Source: CAYONP01 sp964405335
Lineage (GTDB): Bacteria > Armatimonadota > UBA10988
Assembly: GCA_964405335.1 (NCBI GenBank)
Contig: CAYONP010000063.1
Coordinates: 1-35,599, forward strand
Reading direction: 5' to 3'
DNA length: 35,599 bases
Part shown: in pieces, positions 15,349-22,159 of the stretch
Position numbering within the stretch: position 1 is the stretch's first letter
Layout of the letters: every line of letters begins with the position of its first letter
Notes under the pieces: model-generated
The model's database searches: none
What the model saw: only the letters and a program-made list of their open reading frames with translations
What the model was told of the DNA's origin: nothing
Made by a program: the position numbers and the translations under genes

Positions 15349-15807
15349 GTGGATGATGCGTTGCTCGACACGTTGGCCGCGCGCCTGGCCGGGTTGGAGT
15401 TTCCCGCCGACACCGACGAGGTGGTTGCGCACCTGCTGGCCGCCGGTTGTGAGCCGGCGCTGATCTGGCTCGTGCAGGCGGTGCCGGGCCGGACCTTCGG
15501 GTACGCCAGCGACCTGCTCGCGACGGCGCGGATTGCGCTCGAGATGCGGATTCGCGAGCCCTGGCCGCCCGCCGCGCGGGCGCATGGCGGCCATGTCGGC
15601 GAGGCGACACTGGTCGACGAGGTGACCGCCCGGCTGCGGCTCTGTCCGCGGACCAATGCGCGCTTGATCCGGGTCACCGCCGGCGATGGGACGATCTACC
15701 TCGACGGCCGGGCCCGGGATGTGCCGGAGGGCGTGATGGCGACCAAGGTCGCCGGCGGAGTGGTGGCCGACTGGCGCGTGGTCAATCGGCTCGATGTTCG
15801 CGCGTGA
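15349..15807 (+). CDS. DUF2795-like plus BON-domain protein
   Basis: A 152-residue protein. Residues about 8-60 (LAGLEFPADTDEVVAHLLAA, then PALIWLVQAVPGRTFGYASD) look like a DUF2795 domain, a small helical fold often found alone. Residues about 88-152 (VDEVTARLRLCPRTNARLIR, DGTIYLDGRARD, VVNRLDVRA) resemble the BON domain of OsmY-like proteins, which binds phospholipid or other hydrophobic surfaces. No signal peptide or membrane segment is seen. The GTG start is the only in-frame candidate near the N-terminus and has no clear ribosome site. It lies 9 bases before fmdB. The pairing of these domains is unusual, and the assignments rest on motif resemblance only. Confidence 0.65.
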   Translation: MDDALLDTLAARLAGLEFPADTDEVVAHLLAAGCEPALIWLVQAVPGRTFGYASDLLATARIALEMRIREPWPPAARAHGGHVGEATLVDEVTARLRLCPRTNARLIRVTAGDGTIYLDGRARDVPEGVMATKVAGGVVADWRVVNRLDVRA

Positions 15808-15816
15808 GGGATAGCC

Positions 15817-16032
15817 ATGCCGTTTTTCGAGTACAAGTGCGACGACTGCGACGAACTGTTCACGCTGCTGCAGAAGCGCGACGCGCCGCGCGAGGGCCAC
15901 GCCTGCCCCGAGTGCGGTGGGACCAAGACCGCCCGGGTCTTCTCGGTCTTCGCGGCGCAGACCGCGCAACCGAGCAAGGTGCCCGCCGGCGCCTGCTGCC
16001 AGGGCGGGAGCTGTCCCTACTCGGCGAACTGA
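15817..16032 (+). CDS. FmdB-family zinc-ribbon regulatory protein
   Basis: A 71-residue protein opening with MPFFEYKCDDCDELF, the diagnostic start of the FmdB zinc-ribbon family. Cys pairs C8/C11 and C30/C33 (CPECGG) bind one zinc. A less ordered tail with extra cysteines (ACCQGGSCPYS) follows. Members are widespread and often called putative regulatory proteins, but no molecular function is proven. A GAGGGA ribosome site precedes the ATG. It sits between the DUF2795-BON gene (9 bases) and an alpha/beta hydrolase (43 bases), so all three may be one transcript. Confidence 0.85.
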   Translation: MPFFEYKCDDCDELFTLLQKRDAPREGHACPECGGTKTARVFSVFAAQTAQPSKVPAGACCQGGSCPYSAN

Positions 16033-16075
16033 AGGAGCCGGCGCCGCACCGGGCAATCGGCGGGGCGAGACCGCC

Positions 16076-17242
16076 ATGCCGAACATGCTCGGGGCCTACG
16101 GCCCCTACTTCGCCGACCGGCTGCTCGGCGACGGGCCGGCCGCGCTGTCGCTGCGCACCGGCCGCTGGCGCGACGTCGATAGCTGGCGCTCCGAGGTCCG
16201 CGCGGTCGCCCTGGCGCGGCTCGCCCCGCCGCCGCTCGGCGAGCCGGCCGAGTTGCGCGTCGACGCCCGCACGACGTTCGACGGCCTCGATATCGAACAG
16301 CTCTCGTGGCAGCTTCCGCACGGGCCGCGCACCGAGGCGGTGCTGCTCAAACCGGCCGGCGCCACCGGCCCGCTGCCCGGCGTGCTGGGGCTGCACTGCC
16401 ACGGCGGCAAGAAGTACCTCGGTTGGCGCAAGATCGCCCTGACCGACGACGAGCCGTGGGCCGTGCAGCGCGAACACCTCGACCAATACTACGGCGGCGT
16501 CGGCTGGGCCAACGAGCTGGCCCGCCGCGGCTACCTGGTGCTGGTCCACGACACCTTCCTGTTCGGCAGCCGCCGCGTGCTGGTAGCCGACGTCAGTGAT
16601 CCGGTCAAGTATGGCGGCATCGACGCGGAGCCCGACGACGCGATGGGCTTCGCCGCCTACAACAGTTTCGCGGCGCAGCACGAGCACATCGTGGCCAAGA
16701 GCCTGCTCTGCGCCGGCACCACTTGGCCCGGCGTGGTGCTGGCCGAAGATCAGGCGGCGCTCGGCATCCTGGCTGCCCGGCCCGAGGTCGACCCGCAGCG
16801 GCTCGGCTGCGGCGGCCTCTCGGGCGGCGGGCTGCGGACGGTCTACCTGGCCGGCCTCGATCCGCGCATCCGCTGCGCCGTCTGTATCGGCTTCATGACC
16901 ACCTGGCGCGACTTTCTGCTCGACAAGTGCCACACGCACACCTGGATGGCCTACTGCCCCATCCTCCCACGCGAGTTGGACTTCCCCGAGGTCCTCGGCC
17001 TGCGCGCCCCCGCGGCGACGCTGGTCCAGAGCTGCACCGACGACCCGCTCTACACGGTGCCGCAGATGGAGCGAGCGGACGGCATGTTGCGCGAGACGTT
17101 CGAGCGCGCCGGCGCGCCGGAGGCGTACCGGACGAGTTTCTATCCCGGCGGCCACCAGTTCAGCCGCGAGATGCAGGGGGAGGCGTTTGGGTGGTTTGAT
17201 GAGCACCTCCAAGAAACGACCGCCGGAGGTCAGCGGCCGTAG
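16076..17242 (+). CDS. Alpha/beta hydrolase, dienelactone-hydrolase/acetyl-esterase-like
   Basis: A 388-residue serine hydrolase without signal peptide. After a roughly 100-residue N-terminal part, the core starts at GVLGLHCHGGKKY (oxyanion region). The nucleophile elbow is GGLSGGGLR, the acid is within SCTDDPLY and the catalytic His in YPGGHQF, in the correct order. Similar proteins in Planctomycetes and Armatimonadota are annotated as prolyl oligopeptidase-like or acetyl xylan esterase-like hydrolases. An ester of a plant sugar would fit the other carbohydrate genes here, but nothing fixes the substrate. ATG 16076 was chosen because the frame upstream overlaps fmdB without similarity. Confidence 0.8.
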   Translation: MPNMLGAYGPYFADRLLGDGPAALSLRTGRWRDVDSWRSEVRAVALARLAPPPLGEPAELRVDARTTFDGLDIEQLSWQLPHGPRTEAVLLKPAGATGPLPGVLGLHCHGGKKYLGWRKIALTDDEPWAVQREHLDQYYGGVGWANELARRGYLVLVHDTFLFGSRRVLVADVSDPVKYGGIDAEPDDAMGFAAYNSFAAQHEHIVAKSLLCAGTTWPGVVLAEDQAALGILAARPEVDPQRLGCGGLSGGGLRTVYLAGLDPRIRCAVCIGFMTTWRDFLLDKCHTHTWMAYCPILPRELDFPEVLGLRAPAATLVQSCTDDPLYTVPQMERADGMLRETFERAGAPEAYRTSFYPGGHQFSREMQGEAFGWFDEHLQETTAGGQRP

Positions 17243-17312
17243 GTGACCGGCCAGCCGAGGCACGGAACTTCGCAACAGCCGAATACGTCCTCACTTTGAT
17301 CAGGCGAGGAAG

Positions 17313-18098
17313 ATGGCAGAGCTGCCTTCGGAGGACATCCGATACTACTTTGACGAGGCCGACGCAACCGAGTACGACGCGATGCTCGATGCCGTTTGGT
17401 ACAGGCTCGTCGAAGCTCACTCGTGCATCGAGGTTTGGAGATCGTTTAGGAGATGCCCTCACGAGATTGTGTTCCCGAGCAGCAACCTGTGGATGGTCCT
17501 CGTCGAGTGGGCTCTTATCTCGCACATCATCGTAGTGGTGACAGGTGCCCTTCGCGACACGAAAAAACACCTATCACTCAAGCAATTGAGAAAATGGATG
17601 ATCGAGCACGTCCGGCCAGAGGCGAAAGCGGCACTCCGGCGCTACTTGGACGAGGAAGCTACGGTGCGGGTGGAGGGCGAGATCTGCAACCGGGCGTACG
17701 CGATACGCGACCGGCTCATTGCGCACCAAGAGCTGGCCCGACCAAAGACAATCACGGAAGACGAGATCGAGTCCCTCATTCGCGAAACCGGTCGTCTGGT
17801 GAACGTGCTCAGCATCGGAAGCGGGCGCGCCATGTTGCCCCCGGAGTATCTTCGCGACGGCGTGACGTTTCCGGCCGGATCCGACACGTCGCTGGACGTA
17901 CAGAGCGCTCTGGACACGCTCCTGCGTGAGAGCAACGTGCTCAACGATCCGGAGCGTCGGCCTGAGCTGTGGCGAGGCGGAGCTCGTGGCATGTGGCTTG
18001 AGCACGGCGAGCTACTCAACAGCGAACGCGAACGGCTCGGCATGCCACGTGTGGATCTCACGCCACCTGAGGGTCGCCGCCGGCAGGCCGCTCCTTGA
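17313..18098 (+). CDS. HEPN-domain protein resembling AbiU2
   Basis: A 261-residue protein whose bases are visibly less GC-rich than the neighbours, with stretches such as 17560-17600 rich in A, suggesting recent transfer. Residues 35-90 (AHSCIEVWRSFRR, SSNLWMVLVEWALISHI, TKKHLSLKQL) match the helical layout of AbiU2-like proteins. The HEPN ribonuclease signature R-x5-H is in IRDRLIAHQE (R132, H138). HEPN proteins of this sort occur as toxins and phage-exclusion factors that cut RNA. No nucleotidyltransferase (MNT) antitoxin gene or other partner is adjacent, so it may act alone or have lost its partner. ATG follows a GCGAGGAAG site. The C-terminal 60 residues are polar and unassigned. Confidence 0.7.
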   Translation: MAELPSEDIRYYFDEADATEYDAMLDAVWYRLVEAHSCIEVWRSFRRCPHEIVFPSSNLWMVLVEWALISHIIVVVTGALRDTKKHLSLKQLRKWMIEHVRPEAKAALRRYLDEEATVRVEGEICNRAYAIRDRLIAHQELARPKTITEDEIESLIRETGRLVNVLSIGSGRAMLPPEYLRDGVTFPAGSDTSLDVQSALDTLLRESNVLNDPERRPELWRGGARGMWLEHGELLNSERERLGMPRVDLTPPEGRRRQAAP

Positions 18099-18120
18099 AT
18101 TCTCTGGGCATCTGCTGCAG

Positions 18121-18171
18121 TACGCCAGGGTAGCACCGGAGCCTGGCGGCGCGTGGCGGCCCTGGCGCTAC
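18121..18171. repeat. REP-like palindrome between convergent genes
   Basis: CGCCAGGG at 18123-18130 pairs with CCCTGGCG at 18160-18167. A shorter alternative stem, CGCCAGG with CCTGGCG, uses 18123-18129 and 18142-18148. The minus strand reads GTAG immediately before the palindrome (CTAC at 18168-18171), the same head as the other palindromes in this window. TAG within it is the stop of the enolase-superfamily gene. It could also act as a bidirectional terminator, but no T-run follows. Confidence 0.4.
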
Positions 18172-19322
18172 GATTCCTGCCGCCGATGCCAATCCTCATC
18201 CCACAAGTTGAAAAACCGCTCCTCGAACGGATGCTCGGCGATCACCTCCTCGTTCAGCTCCAGACCCAGCCCCGGACCCTCGGGCAGCGGGAAGCAGCCG
18301 TCGGTGGGGCCGACCTCCGGTAAGCCGATGGCCGTCTCCTTCACCCAGGCGTCGACGAAGTCGTTGAAGTACTCCTGAATCTTGAAGTTGGACAGCGTTG
18401 CGTCAAGGTGCAGCGCGGCGGCGGTCGAGACCGGCCCGCCGACATTGTGCGGCGCGACCAGCATGTAGCAGACCTCGGCCATGGCGGCGATCTTCTTGCC
18501 CTCCAGGATGCCGCAGGCGTTGGTGATGTCGGGCTGGATGATGTCGCAAGCCTGCAACTCGAACAGCTCGCGGAAGCACCACTTGTTCTCCAGCCGCTCG
18601 CCGGTCGCCACGGGCAGGTTGATGCCGTCGGCCGCCTTCTTGAGCGCCTTCAGGTTGTCCGGCGGCACCGGCTCCTCGACCCAGCCCGGCTCGAACGGTT
18701 CGAGTTCGCGGCTGATCCGAACCGCCTCGTGCGGCGAGAAGCGGCCGTGCATTTCGATCAGGATCTCGCAGTCAGGCCCGACCGCATCGCGCACCGCGGC
18801 GACGATGTCGATCGAGCGGACCCGCTCGGCGCGCTCCATTTCGTACCAGCCGGCGCCGAAGGGATCGAGTTTCAGCCCGCGGTAGCCGCGCTCGACCACC
18901 CGCCGCGCCGCGGCGTGGAAGTCGTCGGGCCGGCGTTCGACGGTGTACCAGCCGTTGGCATAGGCCTTGATGCGCTGCCGCACCGCCCCGCCGAGGAGCT
19001 TGTGGACCGGCTGACCGACCGCCTTGCCGATGATGTCCCAGCAGGCGATCTCGACGCTGCCGATGCCGCACGAGGCGACCACGCCGGCGCGGACGAAGTC
19101 GTCGCGAAACATGCGGCCGACCAGGGCCTCGATGTCGAACGGATCATAGCCGATGATGTGCCGCTGTTTGGCGCCCTCGAGGTAGGCCAACAGGTCTCGC
19201 GTGCGGTTGGGCAGGCGGCACTCACCGTAGCCGACCAGCCCCTCGTCGGTGATGACTTTGACGAAGGTCAAGTCGCGCCAGGGGGTGCTCATGGGCAGGG
19301 TCACAACATCGACGATCTTCAC
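18168..19322 (-). CDS. Enolase-superfamily sugar-acid dehydratase (mandelate racemase type)
   Basis: The 384-residue protein has the capping domain and barrel of the mandelate racemase/muconate lactonizing enzyme group. Such enzymes abstract a proton alpha to a carboxylate with Mg2+ bound, typically dehydrating galactonate, galactarate or similar acids. Seen residues: K151 in GLKLDPFG, E190 and H192 in IEMHGRF (galactonate dehydratase has Asp-x-His here), E217 in WVEEPVP, E242 in ATGERL, the DIIQPDITNACG strand and H292 in VAPHNVGGP. The His pair fits the galactonate-dehydratase-like class better than racemases. GTG 19322 is used because the N-terminus KIVDVVTLPMS fits; the longer frame is dissimilar. 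The ribosome site is weak. It is divergent from the toxin-antitoxin pair. Confidence 0.85.
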   Translation of the reverse strand: MKIVDVVTLPMSTPWRDLTFVKVITDEGLVGYGECRLPNRTRDLLAYLEGAKQRHIIGYDPFDIEALVGRMFRDDFVRAGVVASCGIGSVEIACWDIIGKAVGQPVHKLLGGAVRQRIKAYANGWYTVERRPDDFHAAARRVVERGYRGLKLDPFGAGWYEMERAERVRSIDIVAAVRDAVGPDCEILIEMHGRFSPHEAVRISRELEPFEPGWVEEPVPPDNLKALKKAADGINLPVATGERLENKWCFRELFELQACDIIQPDITNACGILEGKKIAAMAEVCYMLVAPHNVGGPVSTAAALHLDATLSNFKIQEYFNDFVDAWVKETAIGLPEVGPTDGCFPLPEGPGLGLELNEEVIAEHPFEERFFNLWDEDWHRRQES

Positions 19323-19395
19323 ATCCGGCTCGCTTTCGCGGCGATGGTCGCCCGCGCCGTCGTCGGCGTCAAGGCGCGTGACAGGCGCCGGGCCG

Positions 19396-19416
19396 GTGTG
19401 GCACACTGACCGTCAG
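19396..19416 (+). promoter_or_regulatory. Twin palindrome, candidate operator of the first toxin-antitoxin module
   Basis: Two 11-base palindromes, GTGTG-G-CACAC (19396-19406) and CTGAC-C-GTCAG (19406-19416), share one base and end one base before the first ATG of the antitoxin. A poor -35 box GTGACA lies at 19378-19383, so the palindromes would cover the -10 region. Phd-type antitoxins autoregulate by binding such sites. The same sequence is conserved in the second copy. Confidence 0.5.
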
Positions 19417-19417
19417 G

Positions 19418-19759
19418 ATGTTGCCGATGAGCGTCGATGCCGCCGCCGTGGAGCCCGAGGTCGCCCCACCGGTCGCGCCGGAGGAGCCGGCGCCGCCGGT
19501 TGCCGCCGCGCCCGCCTCGACGGTGATTGACATCACCGCCCTGCCGCCGCTGATCGAGCGGGGTGAGCCGGCGGTGGTGATCGGCCCCGACGGCAAGCCG
19601 GCCGCCGCGCTGGTGCCGGTCGAGTGGCTGGTCGAGCACCTCGACCTGCGCGAGGACATCGAAGATGGGCTGGCCATCGACGCGGCGCTGGCGGAGATGG
19701 CTGAGACAGGCGAGCAGCCGCGCCCGTGGGAGGAACTGAAAGCCGAGCTCGAGCTGTGA
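19418..19759 (+). CDS. Antitoxin, Phd/YefM-like, copy 1
   Basis: A 113-residue protein. After an Ala/Pro/Glu-rich head of about 35 residues, the core STVIDITALPPLIERGEPAV and VIGPDGKPAAALVPVEWLVE matches the Phd/YefM fold that binds operator DNA. The tail (DLREDIEDGLAIDAALAEM and onwards) should wrap the toxin. Starts at 19418 or 19427; the second has a CAGGAT ribosome site at better spacing. The stop overlaps the toxin start as GTGA. Its cognate toxin gene is frameshifted, so this copy may persist as an orphan antitoxin. The extended low-complexity head is unusual for the family. Confidence 0.75.
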   Translation: MLPMSVDAAAVEPEVAPPVAPEEPAPPVAAAPASTVIDITALPPLIERGEPAVVIGPDGKPAAALVPVEWLVEHLDLREDIEDGLAIDAALAEMAETGEQPRPWEELKAELEL

Positions 19760-20024
19760 CACCCGCGTACCGCGTCGAGACGGCGCCGACGGCGCAGCGG
19801 CGACTGCGTCGCCTGCCACGCGAACTACAGGTGCGGCTCGGGGCCACTATCGACTCGTTGGCCACGGATCCCCGTCCCACGGGTACCGGCCGGTCGTCAC
19901 CCGACCTGGCTCGTTCCGAGTGCGGGTCGGTGACTGGCGGCTGATCTACTCGATCGACGACGAGCAACGGCTGGTCACCATCCTCGAGATCATGCCCCGC
20001 GGCGAGGACTACCGCCTGCCTTGA
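19756..20024 (+). pseudogene. RelE/ParE-type toxin, frameshifted copy 1
   Basis: From GTG 19756 the frame reads MTPAYRVETAPTAQRRLRRL and on to DPRPTGTG, then runs into unrelated sequence and stops early after 62 residues. In the next frame the expected C-terminal half follows: FRVRVGDWRLIYSIDDEQRL, then VTILEIMPRGEDYRLP and TGA at 20022-20024. Alignment with the intact second copy places a one-base deletion at about 19887-19892 (GCG CCG there, GG CCG here). The catalytic part is therefore not translated with the N-terminus and the toxin should be inactive. Confidence 0.85.
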
Positions 20025-20095
20025 CCCCCGGCTGCCAGTGGTGCGTCTCGCCCGCCGCACCGGCGGCGTCAAGCCGCGTGACAGGCGCGGGGCCG

Positions 20096-20116
20096 GTGTG
20101 GCACACTGACCGTCAG
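20096..20116 (+). promoter_or_regulatory. Twin palindrome, candidate operator of the second toxin-antitoxin module
   Basis: GTGTG-G-CACAC at 20096-20106 and CTGAC-C-GTCAG at 20106-20116 repeat the arrangement of the first copy exactly, 700 bases downstream, while the flanks vary at several bases. A protein from either copy could therefore bind both sites. Confidence 0.5.
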
Positions 20117-20117
20117 G

Positions 20118-20453
20118 ATGTTGCCGATGAGCGTTGATGCCGCCGCCGTGGAGCCCGTGGTCGCCCCACCGGTCGCGCCGGAGGAGCCGGAGCCGGCGCC
20201 GCCGGTTGCCGCCGCGCCCGCCTCGACGGTGATTGACATCACCGCCCTGCCGCCGCTGATCGAGCGGGGTGAGCCGGCGGTGGTGATCGGCCCCGACGGC
20301 AAGCCGGCCGCCGCGCTGGTGCCGGTCGAGTGGCTGGTCGAGCATCTCGACCTGCGCGAAGACATCGAGGATGGTCTCGCTATCGACGCGGCGCTGGCGG
20401 AGGAGGGCAGCGACGTCCCGCTGGACCAGATGCTGGCCAAGTACGACCTGTGA
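20118..20453 (+). CDS. Antitoxin, Phd/YefM-like, copy 2
   Basis: A 111-residue antitoxin almost identical to copy 1 from the start to about residue 90, with a two-residue insertion (EP) in the Ala/Pro/Glu head and one E-to-V change. The tail differs completely (EEGSDVPLDQMLAKYDL), as expected if it must fit a diverged toxin N-terminus. The stop overlaps the toxin start (GTGA), so synthesis is coupled. By family, it neutralises the RelE-like partner and represses the operon. Confidence 0.8.
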   Translation: MLPMSVDAAAVEPVVAPPVAPEEPEPAPPVAAAPASTVIDITALPPLIERGEPAVVIGPDGKPAAALVPVEWLVEHLDLREDIEDGLAIDAALAEEGSDVPLDQMLAKYDL

Positions 20454-20734
20454 GCGCGTCCGATGAGTCGCCTCCCTATCAGGTCGTAACTAAGCCGGCG
20501 GTGGATCGCTCGTTCGGCCGCAAGCCGCGCGAGCTGCAGCGACGACTCGCCGAGGCCATGCGCGGTCTGGCTGCCAATCCTCGCCCGCCCGGTGCCGCGC
20601 CGGTGCTCTCGCGACCGGGCGCGCTGCGCATCCGAGTGGGTGACTGGCGGCTGATCTACTCGATCAACGACGAGCAACGGCTGGTCACCATCCTCGAGAT
20701 CATGCCCCGCGGCGAGGACTACCGCCTTCGTTGA
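20450..20734 (+). CDS. RelE/ParE-type toxin, intact copy 2
   Basis: A 94-residue RelE/ParE superfamily protein starting at a GTG that overlaps the antitoxin stop. Family features are VVTKPAVDRSFGRKPRELQR, NPRPPGAAPVLSRPGALRIR, VGDWRLIYSINDEQRLVTIL and EIMPRGEDYRLR. RelE toxins cleave mRNA in the ribosome and ParE toxins poison gyrase. The C-terminal His of the RelE HR pair is replaced by Pro (MPRG) while Arg is kept, so the activity type is unclear. The stop codon overlaps the -35 box of the tRNA-Lys promoter. Confidence 0.8.
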   Translation: MSASDESPPYQVVTKPAVDRSFGRKPRELQRRLAEAMRGLAANPRPPGAAPVLSRPGALRIRVGDWRLIYSINDEQRLVTILEIMPRGEDYRLR

Positions 20735-20758
20735 CCGCAGCCTGCCCGCTGCTATACT
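20731..20758 (+). promoter_or_regulatory. Sigma-70 promoter of tRNA-Lys
   Basis: TTGACC at 20731-20736 and TATACT at 20753-20758 with a 16-base spacer, ending 11 bases before the tRNA. This is the clearest consensus promoter in the window. The -35 box includes the TGA stop (20732-20734) of the toxin gene. Confidence 0.75.
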
Positions 20759-20769
20759 CGTTGCCACGC

Positions 20770-20842
20770 GCGCCCGTAGCTCAGGTGGTAGAGCAGCGGA
20801 CTTTTAATCCGAGGGTCGCAGGTTCGAATCCTGCCGGGCGTA
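20770..20842 (+). tRNA. tRNA-Lys (anticodon TTT)
   Basis: A 73-base cloverleaf. The acceptor stem GCGCCCG pairs with CGGGCGT, the first pair being G-T. The D-arm contains AGCTCAGGTGGTAGAGC, the anticodon loop CTTTTAA has TTT at 20803-20805, and the T-arm GCAGG-TTCGAAT-CCTGC is perfect. The 3' CCA is not encoded, so it must be added enzymatically. The convergent ftsW/rodA gene ends at the very next base. Confidence 0.97.
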
Positions 20843-22159
20843 TCAGGTCGGCTCGGGCGTCGGCGACTCACGCCGCTCCCACGGCCAGCGGAAGCGCCGC
20901 GCGTCGCCCGCCTCGACATCGTGGCCGACCGCCAGCAGCAGGCCAATCAGCACCGCGCAGGCGACCAGCGAGCTGCCGCCGTGGCTGACGAACGGCAGGG
21001 TGATGCCGGTGATCGGGATCAGGCGCACCACGCCGCCGACGTTGAGCCAGGTTTGCACCGCCAGTACGGTCACGCAGCCGACGGCCAGTCGTTGGCGGAA
21101 CGGCTCGTCGCACAGCGCGGCGATGCGGTAGCCGCGGCGCAGGATGGCGAGATAGGCGAGCAGCAGCATGACGCAGCCGAGCCAGCCGAACCACTCGCCC
21201 AGCGCGGCGTAGACAAAGTCGCTTTCGACCAGCGGCACGCTGCGCGGCAGGCCACGGCCGAGGCCGGCGCCTTCCCAGCTCCCCGCGCGCACGGCGAACA
21301 GCGCTTGCAGGCTCTGGTGCCCGCTGCCGAACGGATCGTCCCAGGGGTGGAGCCAGAGCTCGATCCGCCGCTGCCCATGCTGCGCCGCGCCGCTGCCCAG
21401 CCGCGCCGCATAGAACAGCGCCACCGCCAGCAGAGCCGCCGCGCCGAGGCCGATGAGCAGGAACCGCGTGCGGCCGGTGGCGACGTAGAAGAGGCTGAGC
21501 GAGAGCAGGCCGAGGATGACGATCATGCCCAGGTCGCGCTGTTGAACCAGCAGGGCCGACGGCACGATCCAGAGCACGGCAAAGGCGATCAGCTCGAGCG
21601 TGGTCCGCCTGCGCTTGAGGAAGCCGGCGAGGAAGACGACCATCAGCGGCTTGAGCGCCTCGGTCGGCGTGGTCAGGCCGGGCCCGAACATCGCCCCGCG
21701 CAGGTGCGTGCCGTGCTGGACCAGGAGATAGAGCAAGACGCTCGAGGCGATGCCGCACAGCCAGGAGGCGCCGTCGAGCCAGTGCAGCCGGTTGCGGCAG
21801 ACCCAGACCGAGCCGGCGAGGACCGCCAGCGCACCCGGATAGACCAGCCAGCGCGGCGACGGCGGCCAGGTCGGCGGCTCCGGTAGCAGCGCCAGCTTGA
21901 CCAGCAGGCCGATGCCCATGAGCAGGCCGACCAGCGGCGCGAGCACTTCGTCGCCGCGCAGGCGCATCTGCTCGAGTGCGCGGCTGAGCAGATAGAGCGA
22001 AGCGAGGTAACCGGCCAGGATGCCGGCCTCGAGCGGCTGCCAGGCCGCCTCGCCGGCGGTCGCGCGCGAGCCGAGCAGGCCGAGGTAGCAGGCCAGCAGC
22101 GCCGCGGTGACGCGGTGCAACATGCGCCATTCATAGAGCCGGTGGCGCGCCTCGCTCAT
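20843..22159 (-). CDS. FtsW/RodA/SpoVE-family peptidoglycan polymerase (SEDS)
   Basis: A 438-residue SEDS glycosyltransferase with around ten transmembrane segments that polymerises lipid II. Diagnostic stretches are LTTPTEALKPLMVVFLAGFL, QQRDLGMIVILGLLSLSLFY, PLVESDFVYAALGEWFGWLG and the C-terminal ITGITLPFVSHGGSSL. The ATG overlaps the stop of the upstream penicillin-binding protein (ATGA), the order seen in pbpA-rodA pairs, so the two form a polymerase-transpeptidase complex. Whether it serves division or elongation cannot be decided; there is no mreBCD or divisome gene nearby. The short hydrophilic tail is charged. It converges with tRNA-Lys without a gap. Confidence 0.9.
   Translation of the reverse strand: MSEARHRLYEWRMLHRVTAALLACYLGLLGSRATAGEAAWQPLEAGILAGYLASLYLLSRALEQMRLRGDEVLAPLVGLLMGIGLLVKLALLPEPPTWPPSPRWLVYPGALAVLAGSVWVCRNRLHWLDGASWLCGIASSVLLYLLVQHGTHLRGAMFGPGLTTPTEALKPLMVVFLAGFLKRRRTTLELIAFAVLWIVPSALLVQQRDLGMIVILGLLSLSLFYVATGRTRFLLIGLGAAALLAVALFYAARLGSGAAQHGQRRIELWLHPWDDPFGSGHQSLQALFAVRAGSWEGAGLGRGLPRSVPLVESDFVYAALGEWFGWLGCVMLLLAYLAILRRGYRIAALCDEPFRQRLAVGCVTVLAVQTWLNVGGVVRLIPITGITLPFVSHGGSSLVACAVLIGLLLAVGHDVEAGDARRFRWPWERRESPTPEPT

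Larger units (their letters stand above)
19348..20734 (+). repeat. Tandem duplication of a toxin-antitoxin module (700-base period)
   Basis: The segment from about 19348 to 20024 recurs at 20048-20734, shifted by exactly 700 bases over the upstream region and most of the antitoxin. Promoter-proximal sequence and antitoxin codons up to about residue 90 are almost identical. The antitoxin C-termini and the first half of the toxins have diverged, while the last 35 toxin residues are again nearly identical. This mosaic suggests gene conversion between copies rather than a fresh duplication. Confidence 0.85.

Noticed and set aside
19756..20024. Programmed ribosomal frameshift in toxin copy 1
   Set aside because: There is no slippery heptamer at 19887-19892 and the neighbouring copy is intact in one frame; a simple deletion explains it.
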